A stretch of 64,000 bases of DNA, from positions 1-64,000 of the forward strand of contig JAQGDQ010000557.1 of NCBI GenBank assembly GCA_030141605.1, written 5' to 3'. The notes beneath the pieces were generated by a model, which worked only from the letters and a program-made list of their open reading frames with translations, ran no database searches and was not told the DNA's origin. The DNA is from Tubiluchus corallicola (taxonomy: Eukaryota; Priapulida; Priapulimorpha; Priapulimorphida; Tubiluchidae). Every line of letters begins with the position of its first letter. Positions within the stretch are counted from its first letter, which is position 1. Made by a program: the position numbers and the translations under genes. Shown here piece after piece: positions 53,789-64,000 of the stretch.

Positions 53789-55711
53789 TTAATATTCCAG
53801 CACACGAAGAATGTTAATTCCTGAGAGTCCTAGGTTGGCACGTCCCAGCATTCCACCTTCTCTTTCACGAACATGGTAGAGAAAGAGTAATATTGCATGA
53901 AAAAGGTTGTTTCTGCCCTTAGGAACATCCCACTTACCATCATTAATAATCACCTTGTAACGTGGGGGATTAACGCAAGTTTGGTAAATGCAAAAATGGT
54001 CTTTGCTGGTTGTACTCGGTTTATCAGGAACCTTGATGAAATACTGGCTAGTGAATGTCTTCCCATCTGGATACTTGGGATGCGGAGGCAGTCGTGAATC
54101 CATGTAGCTACAAAACATGTGCATGACAATGGCAGCATCCGTGGGTAGATGTTCGTCCCAACGTTTGCCCTTGTACGGGCCTCCACCATTCCAGCAGTAA
54201 GCGCTAATGCACCCACCGCTTGCAAGTTCCCGGATACGATGAACCAGATAATCCTGATTTGCTGTGACTTCCAGATATGGAAGCAATGCCGAAAGTGTTC
54301 GGATGTGAACGCCCTTCGTCAGGCACACTTGTTTCAGTGATGATAAACTGACACTTCCGATTTTAATTTCAGCACAGCCAATGCGATGCAAACTGTCATT
54401 AACAGATGATATTTCATCCACAAGCCTTACCAGTATCGTCTGGCAGATCCAGTTTCGCAAGTTTTCTTCCCAACGAGTAAGCATTTGTTGCGTAACTTGT
54501 AACTTACTCCACACCTCACCTTCCGAATACGTGGACGGGTGGTCAGAGTCCTCGTCTTTATGCGATGTTTGACCGTGTGGCTCTCTACTGGACACCTGAT
54601 ACTGTAGCTGACCAAGCAATGGACTGTAGTCAGAAGACTGGGAGTTCCAGAATGATCTGTTAGATGTAGCCGACAAATTCATGCTCCTTTGTAACATATC
54701 CTCTTTTGCCTTTTCTTCTTCAAGAAACACATTCAGATCGTCTACATTTGTAATGGAGCTATCCAGGTTAAAACTGTGCCCAGTTCCATTAGAATAAAAT
54801 CTAGGTTTATGCTTATTCGTGGCATCTCTAATGATTTCCGGTGAAAATTTATCATGAGATCGAGACATGAAAGACGTATGTGGTGAGGCCGAGTAGCTCC
54901 TGGGAATAGAGACTCCTGGACTCCTCTTCAGTTCTGGACTCCTTTTGAGCAATGGCACGTTAGGACTGTCCCCCCCATATGGCCTTCTTCGGCTTGGACT
55001 GTAATAACTTCCAGAGTTGTAAGTGGGAGCATACTCGTTTGAGCTGTAGGCGGTGCTTATAGGACTAGAAGGGTGTCTCCTGCGTGCAGAATTATACTGA
55101 TTGAACAAAATGGGACTCTGCTGGTGGGATATAGGACTATCAGGACTACCAGTAATAGGACTATAAGAAGAACTCGGTGAATAAGGGCTTGCTGCCACAG
55201 AATAAGGAGAGGAGAAGCTGGCATGGTGTTGCCACTGGTACGGTGACATCGGAGAAGACAACAGTGACGCATCTGAAGCAAAAGTAGAACTGTGCAGCCA
55301 CTGATCAGTTATTTTCACATTTGAACTTCTTGGTGCCTGCAAGGTCTTTGCTTTGAATCCCACATCATCATCAGTTATCCCTAAGAGGCGTTGCTGAATA
55401 TGAGTGAGTTCGATGGGCACACCCGTAAACAATGATATTAAGTAGTGCAATAAACATACTGCTGCATTAATCGTAAACAAAACTGCAAAACAAACTTCTA
55501 CACAATACAATACCTGACCAGTAGTTGCCGTCCACATTTCGTAACTTTTACCAAAGAGTAGATCACTCCACAGTACTGTTGCAACAATGCCACTCATAAA
55601 ACTCTTCGGCAGGGACCACTTTGATTCGCTGATCTGCCATTTTCTTCTCAAAGATCTGCTGACAACAGGAGTCTCTACTTTTCCAATTCGATAGAGACCA
55701 GGTGAAGTCAT
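53789..55711 (-). CDS. TMEM209: TMEM209 family nuclear-envelope protein, single exon
   Basis: An intact 640-residue frame with TGA in frame 12 bases upstream of the ATG. Two hydrophobic segments lie near the N terminus (about residues 38-57 and 68-96), as in TMEM209. Residues about 150-290 are rich in Ser, Tyr and Ser-Pro (SSPMSPY, SPYSPSSSYSP, GSPDSP, KRSPELKRSPG) and look disordered and phosphorylatable. The C-terminal third holds the family block: ISAYCWNGGGPYKGKRWDEH, LPTDAAIVMHMFCSYMD and GKTFTSQYFIK, ending ILRVLEY. In mammals the protein is at the nuclear envelope and has been linked to NUP205; that role is inferred here. Human TMEM209 is about 560 residues and multi-exonic; this copy is longer, chiefly in the Ser-Pro region, and has no introns. 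Confidence 0.92.
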   Translation of the reverse strand: MTSPGLYRIGKVETPVVSRSLRRKWQISESKWSLPKSFMSGIVATVLWSDLLFGKSYEMWTATTGQVLYCVEVCFAVLFTINAAVCLLHYLISLFTGVPIELTHIQQRLLGITDDDVGFKAKTLQAPRSSNVKITDQWLHSSTFASDASLLSSPMSPYQWQHHASFSSPYSVAASPYSPSSSYSPITGSPDSPISHQQSPILFNQYNSARRRHPSSPISTAYSSNEYAPTYNSGSYYSPSRRRPYGGDSPNVPLLKRSPELKRSPGVSIPRSYSASPHTSFMSRSHDKFSPEIIRDATNKHKPRFYSNGTGHSFNLDSSITNVDDLNVFLEEEKAKEDMLQRSMNLSATSNRSFWNSQSSDYSPLLGQLQYQVSSREPHGQTSHKDEDSDHPSTYSEGEVWSKLQVTQQMLTRWEENLRNWICQTILVRLVDEISSVNDSLHRIGCAEIKIGSVSLSSLKQVCLTKGVHIRTLSALLPYLEVTANQDYLVHRIRELASGGCISAYCWNGGGPYKGKRWDEHLPTDAAIVMHMFCSYMDSRLPPHPKYPDGKTFTSQYFIKVPDKPSTTSKDHFCIYQTCVNPPRYKVIINDGKWDVPKGRNNLFHAILLFLYHVREREGGMLGRANLGLSGINILRVLEY

Positions 55712-57109
55712 GCTGAGAGTTCACAAACTCACACTAAAAATGATGTGGCAGACTTACAATTATACAAACTGCTATGACTTTCTTGGTTGATTGTAAAAAA
55801 CTCGTGGAATACAAGTGCAGATCACCAAAAGCCAAACATCTAAAATATAAAATATACATATTAAGCTGTATATATGCATAGAGCTTAGATGATAGTAACC
55901 ATGTGAAGTCTTCTGTCGCTTCTCTCTCATTGAGCTCTGTAGAGCTAAATAATATTTTATTTTTCTTGTTTTCTCTTGTACACAATTGGTCCAAGATTAG
56001 AGTAAAATTTATCTTTCCTCTTATTTTAACATGTAACAGTAGACCAAAATGCATTATATGCTTTATTTAAACTCTTTGATATATATTGCAAAACATAACC
56101 ATAGACTCCACAGATCTTTAGCTCATGCTTTTCAGTAGAATCCTCAAGGAAAAAAGTGAATTTTAAACATTCATACAGATAGAATATCATTTTTAAGCAT
56201 TTTACACAATTAGATTATGCTATTTTTGACGATAAACCAAATCTTTTAACATTGAAGTACCACCTTTTACAATTCTTTATGACCTACGCAGGTGAACAGC
56301 AAATGTGGTAAACAGTTAGTATTCTACAAAATTATTTGTTACGCCCACTGATGAAGAAACTAAAAAAGAAAAACACTGAATGTTGTACTGCACTTCAATT
56401 TTCGCCTTCGCAAACACCTGCAAAATGCTCATAGAATGTTCGTGCTGTTGAAAATTATGCTCAGTTGTGAGGTCATCTGGGCTCGATGGCCATTAATTAA
56501 GTTTAAAATGGGTATGTTAATTATTAGAAGCATTTTGACATTAAAATGTATACTTTTTATCATACTTCAAAATGGATACGACATGAAAAAAATCATCATA
56601 TTTTCTTTTAATCTAAACAGTTTTAATGCAGTATTTTAATGCACTTTAATGCCTGTATAACACTAAGAACTGCTGTCAGCCATTAATCATCTTTGCTGTT
56701 CACCTGTTGGTAGTAAAAAATTGTTAAAGCTTTATCATCAAAAATAGGATAATCTAATAACGTAAAATCCTTAAAAAACATTGTTCTATCTGTATTCAAG
56801 TTTAAAATTCACTTTTTTCTTTAAGGTGCCTTGAATCAAGATGAAAGATAAATTGTATTAATTAAGGATTCTTATAACTTCAATAACTTATGAAGGTAAA
56901 AGAACTATTCAAACGTCAGAGCTCCTATTTTGAATACCTCTGAAATTCAAATCCAAATTCAAAGGCCCTCTCAGTATACTAGAATACATGTAATAAGAAT
57001 TACTACACATGGACAGTAGTAGTACTACATCAAGATACAACAAAAGAATGCCAAATGCATGGGCAACATACGGTCATACAGTCCTGTACATGTTGCCCTT
57101 ATTCTAATA
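55712..57109. other. Upstream flank of TMEM209, with interspersed repeat copy B
   Basis: Holds the presumed TMEM209 promoter and 5' UTR and the repeat copy at 56398-56580. No other coding region was recognised. Confidence 0.5.
56398..56580 (+). repeat. Interspersed repeat copy B (partner at 24370-24565)
   Basis: Starts ATTTTCGCCTTCGCAAACAC and ends at TTAAAATGTATACTTTTTAT followed by CAAAATGG, matching copy A on the opposite strand. The middle is diverged and has small indels. Class unknown. Confidence 0.6.
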
Positions 57110-58653
57110 CAATAAAGTCCTCACTTAACGACTCCCCATTTATCAACGTTTCGTTTTAATGACACTGATCATTTGACACCTTTTTTCACTTAATGATGCA
57201 CTGTTTCATTTTAACGACGTTTTTCTTACTTTGCATGAAACCAATTTTTATTTTATCAACAACTTTTTACCTAATTTGATGCATTAAAACAGTATACATT
57301 ACATTATTCTTTTCTAAAAATGCACTAGTAACGTAAGCAGTGCAATTATTAAACAAGGATACATTTTTGCTTCCCCAATGACCACTAAATGCTAGTCGTT
57401 TGTATCAAGCGAGACCTGGGAGCAAGAATTGGTCCCTCCCTGCCCTGCTCCCCGATTACAATGATTTAATATTTGACAAAAACTTTTACTGTAAAACTAT
57501 ATTGGAGAAAATAAATGTTGTATGTCTATGCCTATGAATTTTGGCTGCAACCTGTTGCTATACTAACCAGACTAGATAAAATTCCCAAGGTCGCCAAGTG
57601 CTTAGATTTGACTCTGTTGCAGTGTGTTTTGTTTAACCGCTGCCTACACTTAAATGTTAACAAAAGAGAAACTGTTATCCAGGTAAGTAAGATATATAGG
57701 TGGTTTCAAGAAAGCAGAAAGAAATTAATAAGTAGAAACACGAGTATAATATATATATATATACATCTGTGTGTGTGCGTGCACGCGTGTGGGTGTGAAC
57801 CAAAGCCACATGGGTGCTAACAATGCATTACATGGGTTTATTATCCTATTCCAAAAAATAAAAGTATGCTTGCTTGCCTGCTTGAATATATTTGCTATAT
57901 CTATGATTTAATTTGCTTTTTTTGTTTGCTTTTCATTCAACAGCTGCATTTATAAATTGACTGCATTGCTTGCTTTTTGTGTATATTTGTCACATTATGA
58001 TTACTGATTGTTTTTGATCATTTATTACATTTAAGACTTACTGTACAAATTTTCTTCCTTTTGTTTTTTTGTGGTGCATTTATTATTTAACTACATTTTC
58101 GTTCATTTGCTGCATTTTAGTTTACTTGCTGCATTTTTGATTTAACCAGATTGCTTGCTTTTTTTGTTGTTGCATTCATGACTTGTTCAGTTGTTGTTTT
58201 AATTTTTAATTGCATTATTTGCTTGCTTTTTATTGGTACAATTATAATATAACTGCTTTGCATTTGTTTATTTGCTACACGTACGACCTAACAACGTATT
58301 TATTCACCTAACCATGTAGTCTGCCATGCTTTATAATATTCCTAAGTTTTATAGGGGTGGCTGACTCGATGACCTCCTGGTCTTTCGCCACCCGATCTCT
58401 ACAAACTTTACACAATTTGTTGTATTTGTGCTATAAATATTATATTAGAGATGAATAAACCTTTGAATTGAATTGAGTAAAACTCATAAAACCTTTTATT
58501 TATATGATTTAAGTAGCATTGATTTTTGACTCTGGAATGTATCTCAGTTCTTTTACATTACTTTCTGTCGAAGTCCTGGCTTCGTTTAAGGACGTTTCGC
58601 TTAACGTTGCGTTTTGCAGGAATGCATTAGCATCGTTAAGCGAGAACATACTG
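57110..58653. mobile_element. Non-autonomous Tigger/pogo-like DNA transposon, ~1.5 kb
   Basis: The left end CAATAAAGTCCTCACTTAAC faces a right end that reads CAGTATGTTCTCGCTTAACG in reverse complement. TA flanks both sides. CAGT...TCGCTTAACGA is the usual pogo/Tigger-type end. Sub-terminal CGTTTCG and AACGACG blocks recur at both sides. No transposase was recognised. A T-rich tract with GCTTGCTT blocks fills 57860-58250, and a retrotransposon tail is nested at about 58310-58480. Confidence 0.7.
58310..58480 (+). mobile_element. Nested 3' end of a non-LTR retrotransposon (probable)
   Basis: GC-richer than its surroundings (GGGGTGGCTGACTCGATGAC, CGCCACCCG), it ends ATGAATAAACCTTTGAATTG followed by AATTGAG. 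A 3' UTR ending in an AATAAA-like signal plus ATTGA-type tail is typical of CR1/Jockey-like insertions. No coding part remains. Confidence 0.5.
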
Positions 58654-59079
58654 TATTAAACTTTATAATATACTGCAGTTGCACAGTGTACACAAATAAT
58701 TATGATAATATAGTACAAAAAATTAATGACGTAGTGAAATGGAGCTAGGAATTAAACAATTATAGATCTGAGCCAACAGAGATTATTACTAAATCAACCA
58801 ACCATTTTATTACCCTTGTTAAAATCTATAATTGTACCATGTTTGGTACAACTGCCGTCGTTTAAACATTCAGTGCGCTTGGCATCTTGCTCGTAATTCA
58901 CAAAAGGAAAAGTTGACAGTTCTATAACTTTCGCAAACCCATACTTTTAAGCTAGAAACCGCTAAAAACCATTTTTTGAAGTCCCATCGAGATTCAAGTA
59001 CGGGAAATCTTTGTTGTGGAAATCCTCTACAATAGACGTGACGGGCGTATGATGATGATGATGGTGGTGGTGTTTTAAT

Positions 59080-59196
59080 GCTATTTTTCTGCTGTTCCAT
59101 TTTTTCCTGTGCAATTTTACCGTGCAATTTTTTCCTGTGCCAGTTTTACCTACTTTTCCTTTTGTGCCATTTTTCCTGTGCCATTTTTACCTACAT
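59080..59196. repeat. TTTTTCCTGTGCCATT minisatellite
   Basis: About six degenerate units of TTTTTCCTGTGCCA(A/G)TTTTACC. A short open frame across it is repeat-derived. Confidence 0.8.
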
Positions 59197-62100
59197 TAAA
59201 AAATATTATAGGGAATGTTCACATATAGAATTCACTTCCAAATTCTGTGAATGGTTCACCACCTATGTATGTATAATATGGGCAGCCCAAATACCGCAGT
59301 GATGATTTCGCGCCTTAAATTTTGAAACGTTATTTATGTAAAATTTATAAAAATATAAAGTTATATAAAAAATTTGTTTGTTCATTGAGTTGCCGTCATG
59401 ACTTCCTAGACCAGGTGTTCAACTCATGCAAGCGTAGGTACTACTTTGCGTGACTTTTCTAACCCTAACAAAAGGCTGTTCAAACTAATGTGTCCATAGT
59501 TGGAATGTGTCCATTGCAAACATGACAATAAGTTAAAATGGATAATTGCAAAACACATGGAGATAAAAAAGCTGTGTGCTACGTCCACTCTTCCTGGCTG
59601 TTTTATTACATTTGAATTGAACCCTTTCTTTTTACTTTACTTTCATGAGCAGATTAACCATTACTTAACTATTAATTTTTCCCACTTGAGCTTAACAGCA
59701 CAAATCCATTTTTAGGTACTGTTAAACATTGACATGAAAGAGTGCAAAATTTGTTGGAATTGCCTAAAAGGCTAGCTTATTTCACCTCAGATTAATCTCG
59801 GGACCAAATTTAATATTGCTCATCCGACTGAATCAGAATTAACATTTGATGTTAACTGAATCTATAATTTATATTAAATTTTAATTAATTATTCATTTGT
59901 ATACGGTCAAGCCCAAATACCACATGGGGTAGTACATGGCACCCGACATTGGTATAAATCTATGGAGCCAGGTGCACGAACGACAAGCTGCATCAGTCAT
60001 GCCTCCGCATTACGAGTTTTTATTTTTCTCATCCACAGTTGATGATCTTAATTGTAAGCGTAAGGAAGTAAAAAGTCATTTAAAAAATTTTGACTAAACC
60101 AGGACCATTTCAAGTAAAAGTTGTAATCTATGGTCACTAGACTAGGAGCCATCGTGAGTAAACCAAATGTTAATGCATATCAAAAGGAGTGCAAGCAAGG
60201 CATTTGCTTATTTCTTTAAAAAAAAGATAGCAGATAGAGAAGTCAAATGAAACCAAGGTTAAATCAAGTTGCATTTTCTATTCACAATATGTTTTACTGA
60301 GTGCACAGAGTGTACTAATAACCCGTACTACTCAGTACAAAAAATATAAATTTTACAGTCTAGACATTGTAGATCTATTTATTTTGTTAACGGTTAACAC
60401 CAGGGTAATTAAAATGTAACTAAAATATGTGTTAATCTAAATCAGTTGAACCAATGAAGCAATCAAATCATATGAATTGATGTTAATGCACAGGCACAAT
60501 GTTTTCTATGTTGAGAAACTATTGACCAGTGCAGAAGTGATATAAATTGTAGACAATTTTTTTGTCAACTAGGCCCTACTTGACCAAATGCAAACTGGGA
60601 CAAGCAAAATCATATATTGCTAAATGTATCAAAGTATTTGAATCGTCAATCTTAAATACCGTGCTAAGCTGAGTCAGACTATTATAAAAATAAGCTTTAG
60701 ATAATGGCTTGTGCAAAGCGTATTGGTGGTAAAACGTTTACAGCCAGCATTCTTGTTAAAGAACCAAAATGATTTATTTACTGCTAAACACATTTCCTGG
60801 AACAAACAATGCTGTAAAGTGACTTATATAAGTACAGTGATTTATTCTCATTCTACATAGAAAATCTCATTTCTGCACTTAATTCTATCAATTGCACTGC
60901 TGGCAGCATACAGTACTAACATTTTTAACATCTTTAAGAAACATGATATTTTTACGTAATCAAGGAAAACGCCTAACTCTAATCAACAATATTTACTGCA
61001 GCAAATAAACAATCTATAACCATACTAAAGACTTTTCAATATATTATTATTTTACTTGACTGATAATGATTAAACAAATAATGGTAATTTGCTAACAAAG
61101 CTGTTCACAATGATTCATGAATTATGCTATGGCATCTCATAAGCTAACAAAAAGAAACTATTGTAAATAAAACAAGTCATTATAGTTACAGAAAGTTGAT
61201 TAGTCTCTCAAATGATTATAAAGATAAAAACTAATATCCCTGGCAAAATTGAGCTAACAATGTTGATGGTTATCTGCTCAGAAACGTCTGCTTAATGAAA
61301 GTAGATCTAACCTTCAGCTTACAGAGAAATCATTTCAAGTACTCGCACTCAGTTAACAGGTGAATGTGCACCCCAATAGAATGACAAGATATTTCAATTG
61401 AAAAAAATCTACACAATGGTTTTAGCAGGTAATACATTTTATAAATATATCAAAACACAATATCTACAAACATACAATGCATAAAGACGATATACCACCT
61501 ACCGTCATCTGGTGTCCGGCTCATGACCCATTCATTAAAACGTAGCTAACCAAAATTAGCACTTCATTTAATGAATTACGATTCTTTATCGTGCCAATTT
61601 AATGCCATTTAAATGACACCACAGAGACCAAACACAATATGAAAGATGCAAGTAACTCTTTGCCAATGAATCTAAATATTGCAACAATGTTTTATACATA
61701 ACTAATAGCGAAAAAAAATAATGCAACCTCATACGTGTTATGCGAGAAGCTTTTGCATTTCCGTTGTCCTAGAAAAGAATGTTTCATTCTATACAGATAC
61801 GATTACGAACAGCGCTACGTCGTTATAGCACCATTGTACTCAACTTCACTATGTAACAATTACAGTACATAATAATTAAAATTTTCTATGAAGATACATC
61901 GGTAGCACCATGAAGATAGGCTTTTCACTCACAGAAGAATGTTATATACACTAGTTGAGCGTTTAGTTACTATTAATCAGAAAAAGTATTCAGGTATAGC
62001 ATAATTGTGAAGGTATACAACATTTACTGACTAGATACATACGGGTGCTAAGTACTACTGCCAATGGGATGTTCCTGAAAATAGATATTACACTGACAAC

Positions 62101-62544
62101 GGTAGTTTCGCCAGTATTTTACAATGCAGTACAGTGTTTATTATATTATTTTCTCAGTGGTTCAGCACACAAAATATACAGTAAATACAAATATTATCAG
62201 ACTTTGTACACTACAAAACTACATAAAGTATTGCAACACTCGTAACTAAAATACAGAAATTTATATACATTATTCACTGCACTGCAAATTTATATATAAT
62301 GATATATGTAGAACTGTATATTATTTGTATATTTATAGAAAGAAATAGATTATGAAAAATCACATTTCATCATGTTTTTACATCCTTACAAGCGGGAAAC
62401 TAAAATTAATCAGTGCCTGAGAAGACTAAGTATTTGTAGTGCAAGAAACGCCAGTGAACTGGGTTACACGTCAACCTTGTGGATTAATTCATCCACTTAT
62501 GAGGCTTATACGATCCACTTATTGTGTCCATTCAGTTACATGGA
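59197..62544. other. Downstream flank and probable 3' UTR of the KMT2C/D gene
   Basis: AT-rich with no credible exon. The part next to 62545 is probably the KMT2 3' UTR (minus). Its length cannot be fixed here. Confidence 0.5.
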
Positions 62545-62563
62545 TTAATTCATCCACTTATGA
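62480..62563. repeat. 23-bp direct repeat at the KMT2C/D stop codon
   Basis: Bases 62480-62502 and 62541-62563 are identical (begin TGGATTAATTCATCC, end CTTATGA). On the minus strand the second copy encodes the last codons KWMN and the TAA; the first lies 61 bases further into the 3' UTR. Confidence 0.95.
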
Positions 62564-62823
62564 CAGTTTGGTGCACCGCAGTTACAAGGTATCTTATGTT
62601 GATCGTCTTCATAATCAAACTTGTAATCATATGTGAGCTCCTCGCCTTTCTGTAGCCTCCGGTTAGAATAAATGATAATCTTGCTCTCCTTTTCTCCAAA
62701 GTTTACCACCTCCGCCACGCAGTTAGGATTGCACGAATGGTTGATGTACCGAGCAGGACCGCCCGTCATTGTAGCGTCGCACACAGTGTCATCGTCTATT
62801 CTAAACATGTACACACCGCGATT
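62545..62823 (-). CDS. Last exon of a KMT2C/KMT2D-type histone H3K4 methyltransferase (partial)
   Basis: Acceptor TTTTTTGCAG precedes AATCGCGGTGTG at 62823, and TAA is at 62545-62547, giving 92 codons plus stop. The exon encodes the C-terminal half of a SET domain and the post-SET zinc site: RGVYMFR, GGPARYINHSCNPNC (the NHSCxPN cofactor motif), EELTYDYKFDYEDDQHKIPC, then CNCGAPNCHKWMN. The DYEDDQHKIPC wording and the end fit the KMT2C/D (Trr) branch better than KMT2A/B. These enzymes monomethylate H3K4 at enhancers. The rest of the protein must lie beyond the window at higher coordinates; no further exon was recognised up to 64000. Confidence 0.92.
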   Translation of the reverse strand, partial: NRGVYMFRIDDDTVCDATMTGGPARYINHSCNPNCVAEVVNFGEKESKIIIYSNRRLQKGEELTYDYKFDYEDDQHKIPCNCGAPNCHKWMN

Positions 62824-62892
62824 CTGCAAAAAAGTCATTTCGAATACGTAAGGAATAAATAGAAATGTGTGGAAGAAAATAGCTTATCCAAA

Positions 62893-63486
62893 TATAGTAA
62901 ACTACATATAACTCGAATTGGTATGACTCAAATTCTTGCATAACTCGTGGAAAGGATTTTCTCTTTAACAAACACCATGTAACTCGAATTATCAAGTAAC
63001 TTGAACCGAATTTCCGGTACAATTACTAAGAATCTTGAGTAAAATTATCTCACCAATCTCGAACAGCCTCCCAAGCAAGAAATCCTACGCAAAGATGTGT
63101 ACCACATTATGATTTTAACTGCTAGTTTTAGCAAAAACACTAAGAATTCTTGTATTACCTTAGCTAAACGATGAACACAACATGTCTTAGCGAACGTGGT
63201 TTAATGTAGCTCTATTCTAACGAATACTATAACATGCTACTCACAGTACAATAGAGGTGGACCAGTCATTTTATTTTTGATTATTCATAAAAATTGTTGT
63301 TTCATATTTGATTGAAGGCTCAGTTTGTCATTTTCACAGGCTGTGGTGTTACTAGTGTATTATCCGACATTGATGAGCGACTCAAAATCTTGTTTTCTTA
63401 TGAACATCGTCTAACTCGTACTTTCGCATAGTTCGAACAAATTTTCCAGTCCCGAGGTGTTCAAGTTATACATAGTTTACTGTATT
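62893..63486. mobile_element. Pogo/Tigger-like MITE in the KMT2C/D intron
   Basis: The left end reads ATAGTAAACTACATATAACT then CGAA; the right end reverse-complemented reads ACAGTAAACTATGTATAACT then TGAA. TA occurs at both edges. Internal AACTCGAATT-like blocks recur. It is about 590 bp, non-coding. It interrupts the intron immediately upstream of the last exon. Confidence 0.75.
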
Positions 63487-64000
63487 GAAAAGTTGTTGAA
63501 AAGTTTTACCAAAGTTTCAAATAAACATAAACCAGTTCTGGTATTAAAACCACTACTACAGATTCTCACAGAAACAACAACGAGCAACGGGTATGATTAC
63601 AAGAAATTATAATTTGACTAATTAGACGGGCTTCATCAGTTAACATATTATTGCCATTAAATATTATTTCCAAGTTAACAAAGACAAAAGCCACATTAAC
63701 TTAAACCAGATAACAGATATCCAGTATACCAGACTTTGGAAATAACGACCTGTATGCGCTGTCGGGATCAGCCTGGTTACAACAGACAAGTCCACTATGG
63801 TGATGTCATGTGGTCTACACCGTGATTACAGGTCGGTGAGTGATGCAACACGTACAGCAGTCAGAGTTCGGGATGAAGCAACTATCATTGCGTTATTATT
63901 CATTTAACTTCTTATATATGGTTTATCAGACTACATCATGTAATGTACAATAAACTCCACATAAGATGGCTACGGACCAAAAATTGTCTGAGTTGCATGA
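63487..64000. other. Presumed intron of the KMT2C/D gene
   Basis: No exon, repeat or RNA gene was recognised. It is assigned to the KMT2 intron only by position. Confidence 0.4.

Noticed and set aside
57515-57820. Transposase remnant inside the Tigger-like element
   Set aside because: The frame has no helix-turn-helix or DDE motif that I can identify.

Overview
The window is metazoan nuclear DNA. It is AT-rich, has GT-AG introns, and carries genes for a C-type histone methyltransferase, an anoctamin, a core-1 galactosyltransferase, an ER targeting factor and a MADF-BESS protein. Simple-sequence arrays and non-autonomous DNA transposons are abundant. The mix, plus a CR1/Jockey-type retrotransposon scrap, suggests an invertebrate, probably marine. 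I cannot name the species from sequence alone.

Layout. Bases 1-7228 form a large inverted repeat with arms 1-1726 and 5503-7228 (nearly identical) around a 3.8 kb spacer. A THAP-domain gene on the minus strand has its first exon in the right arm and later exons in the spacer; a second copy of that first exon lies inverted in the left arm. Next come an SLC10A-type transporter (+, 9819-14562, three exons, a 606 bp palindromic MITE in intron 1), a 0.5 kb CT array, and a C1GALT1-type glycosyltransferase (-, 17184-26833, eight or nine exons) whose introns hold pentanucleotide arrays, a retrotransposon fragment and a mariner-like MITE. A 2.3 kb interval with CT, GATA/GACA and GA arrays separates it from divergent TMEM208 (+, 29169-34271, six exons, complete). 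TMEM208 converges on a MADF-BESS gene (-, 34713-36892, three exons). A repeat-bearing interval follows, then a single-exon ANO7-like gene (+, 41913-44543), about 9 kb of non-coding DNA with a degenerate ~56 bp minisatellite, a single-exon TMEM209 gene (-, 53789-55711), transposon-derived DNA, and the last exon of a KMT2C/D gene (-, 62545-62823), whose upstream exons are outside the window or not recognisable.

The genes look like an ordinary neighbourhood with unrelated jobs: glycosylation, ER insertion, ion/lipid transport, nuclear envelope, chromatin. I see no operon-like logic. The unusual content is structural: (1) the THAP palindrome, in which the exon-1 copy colinear with the rest of the gene is one A short and out of frame, while the inverted copy has the in-frame length; (2) an intronic pentanucleotide quasi-palindrome in C1GALT1 whose transcript could fold into a ~250 bp duplex with one G-U wobble per five pairs; (3) two normally intron-rich families (ANO7, TMEM209) present as intact single-exon genes.
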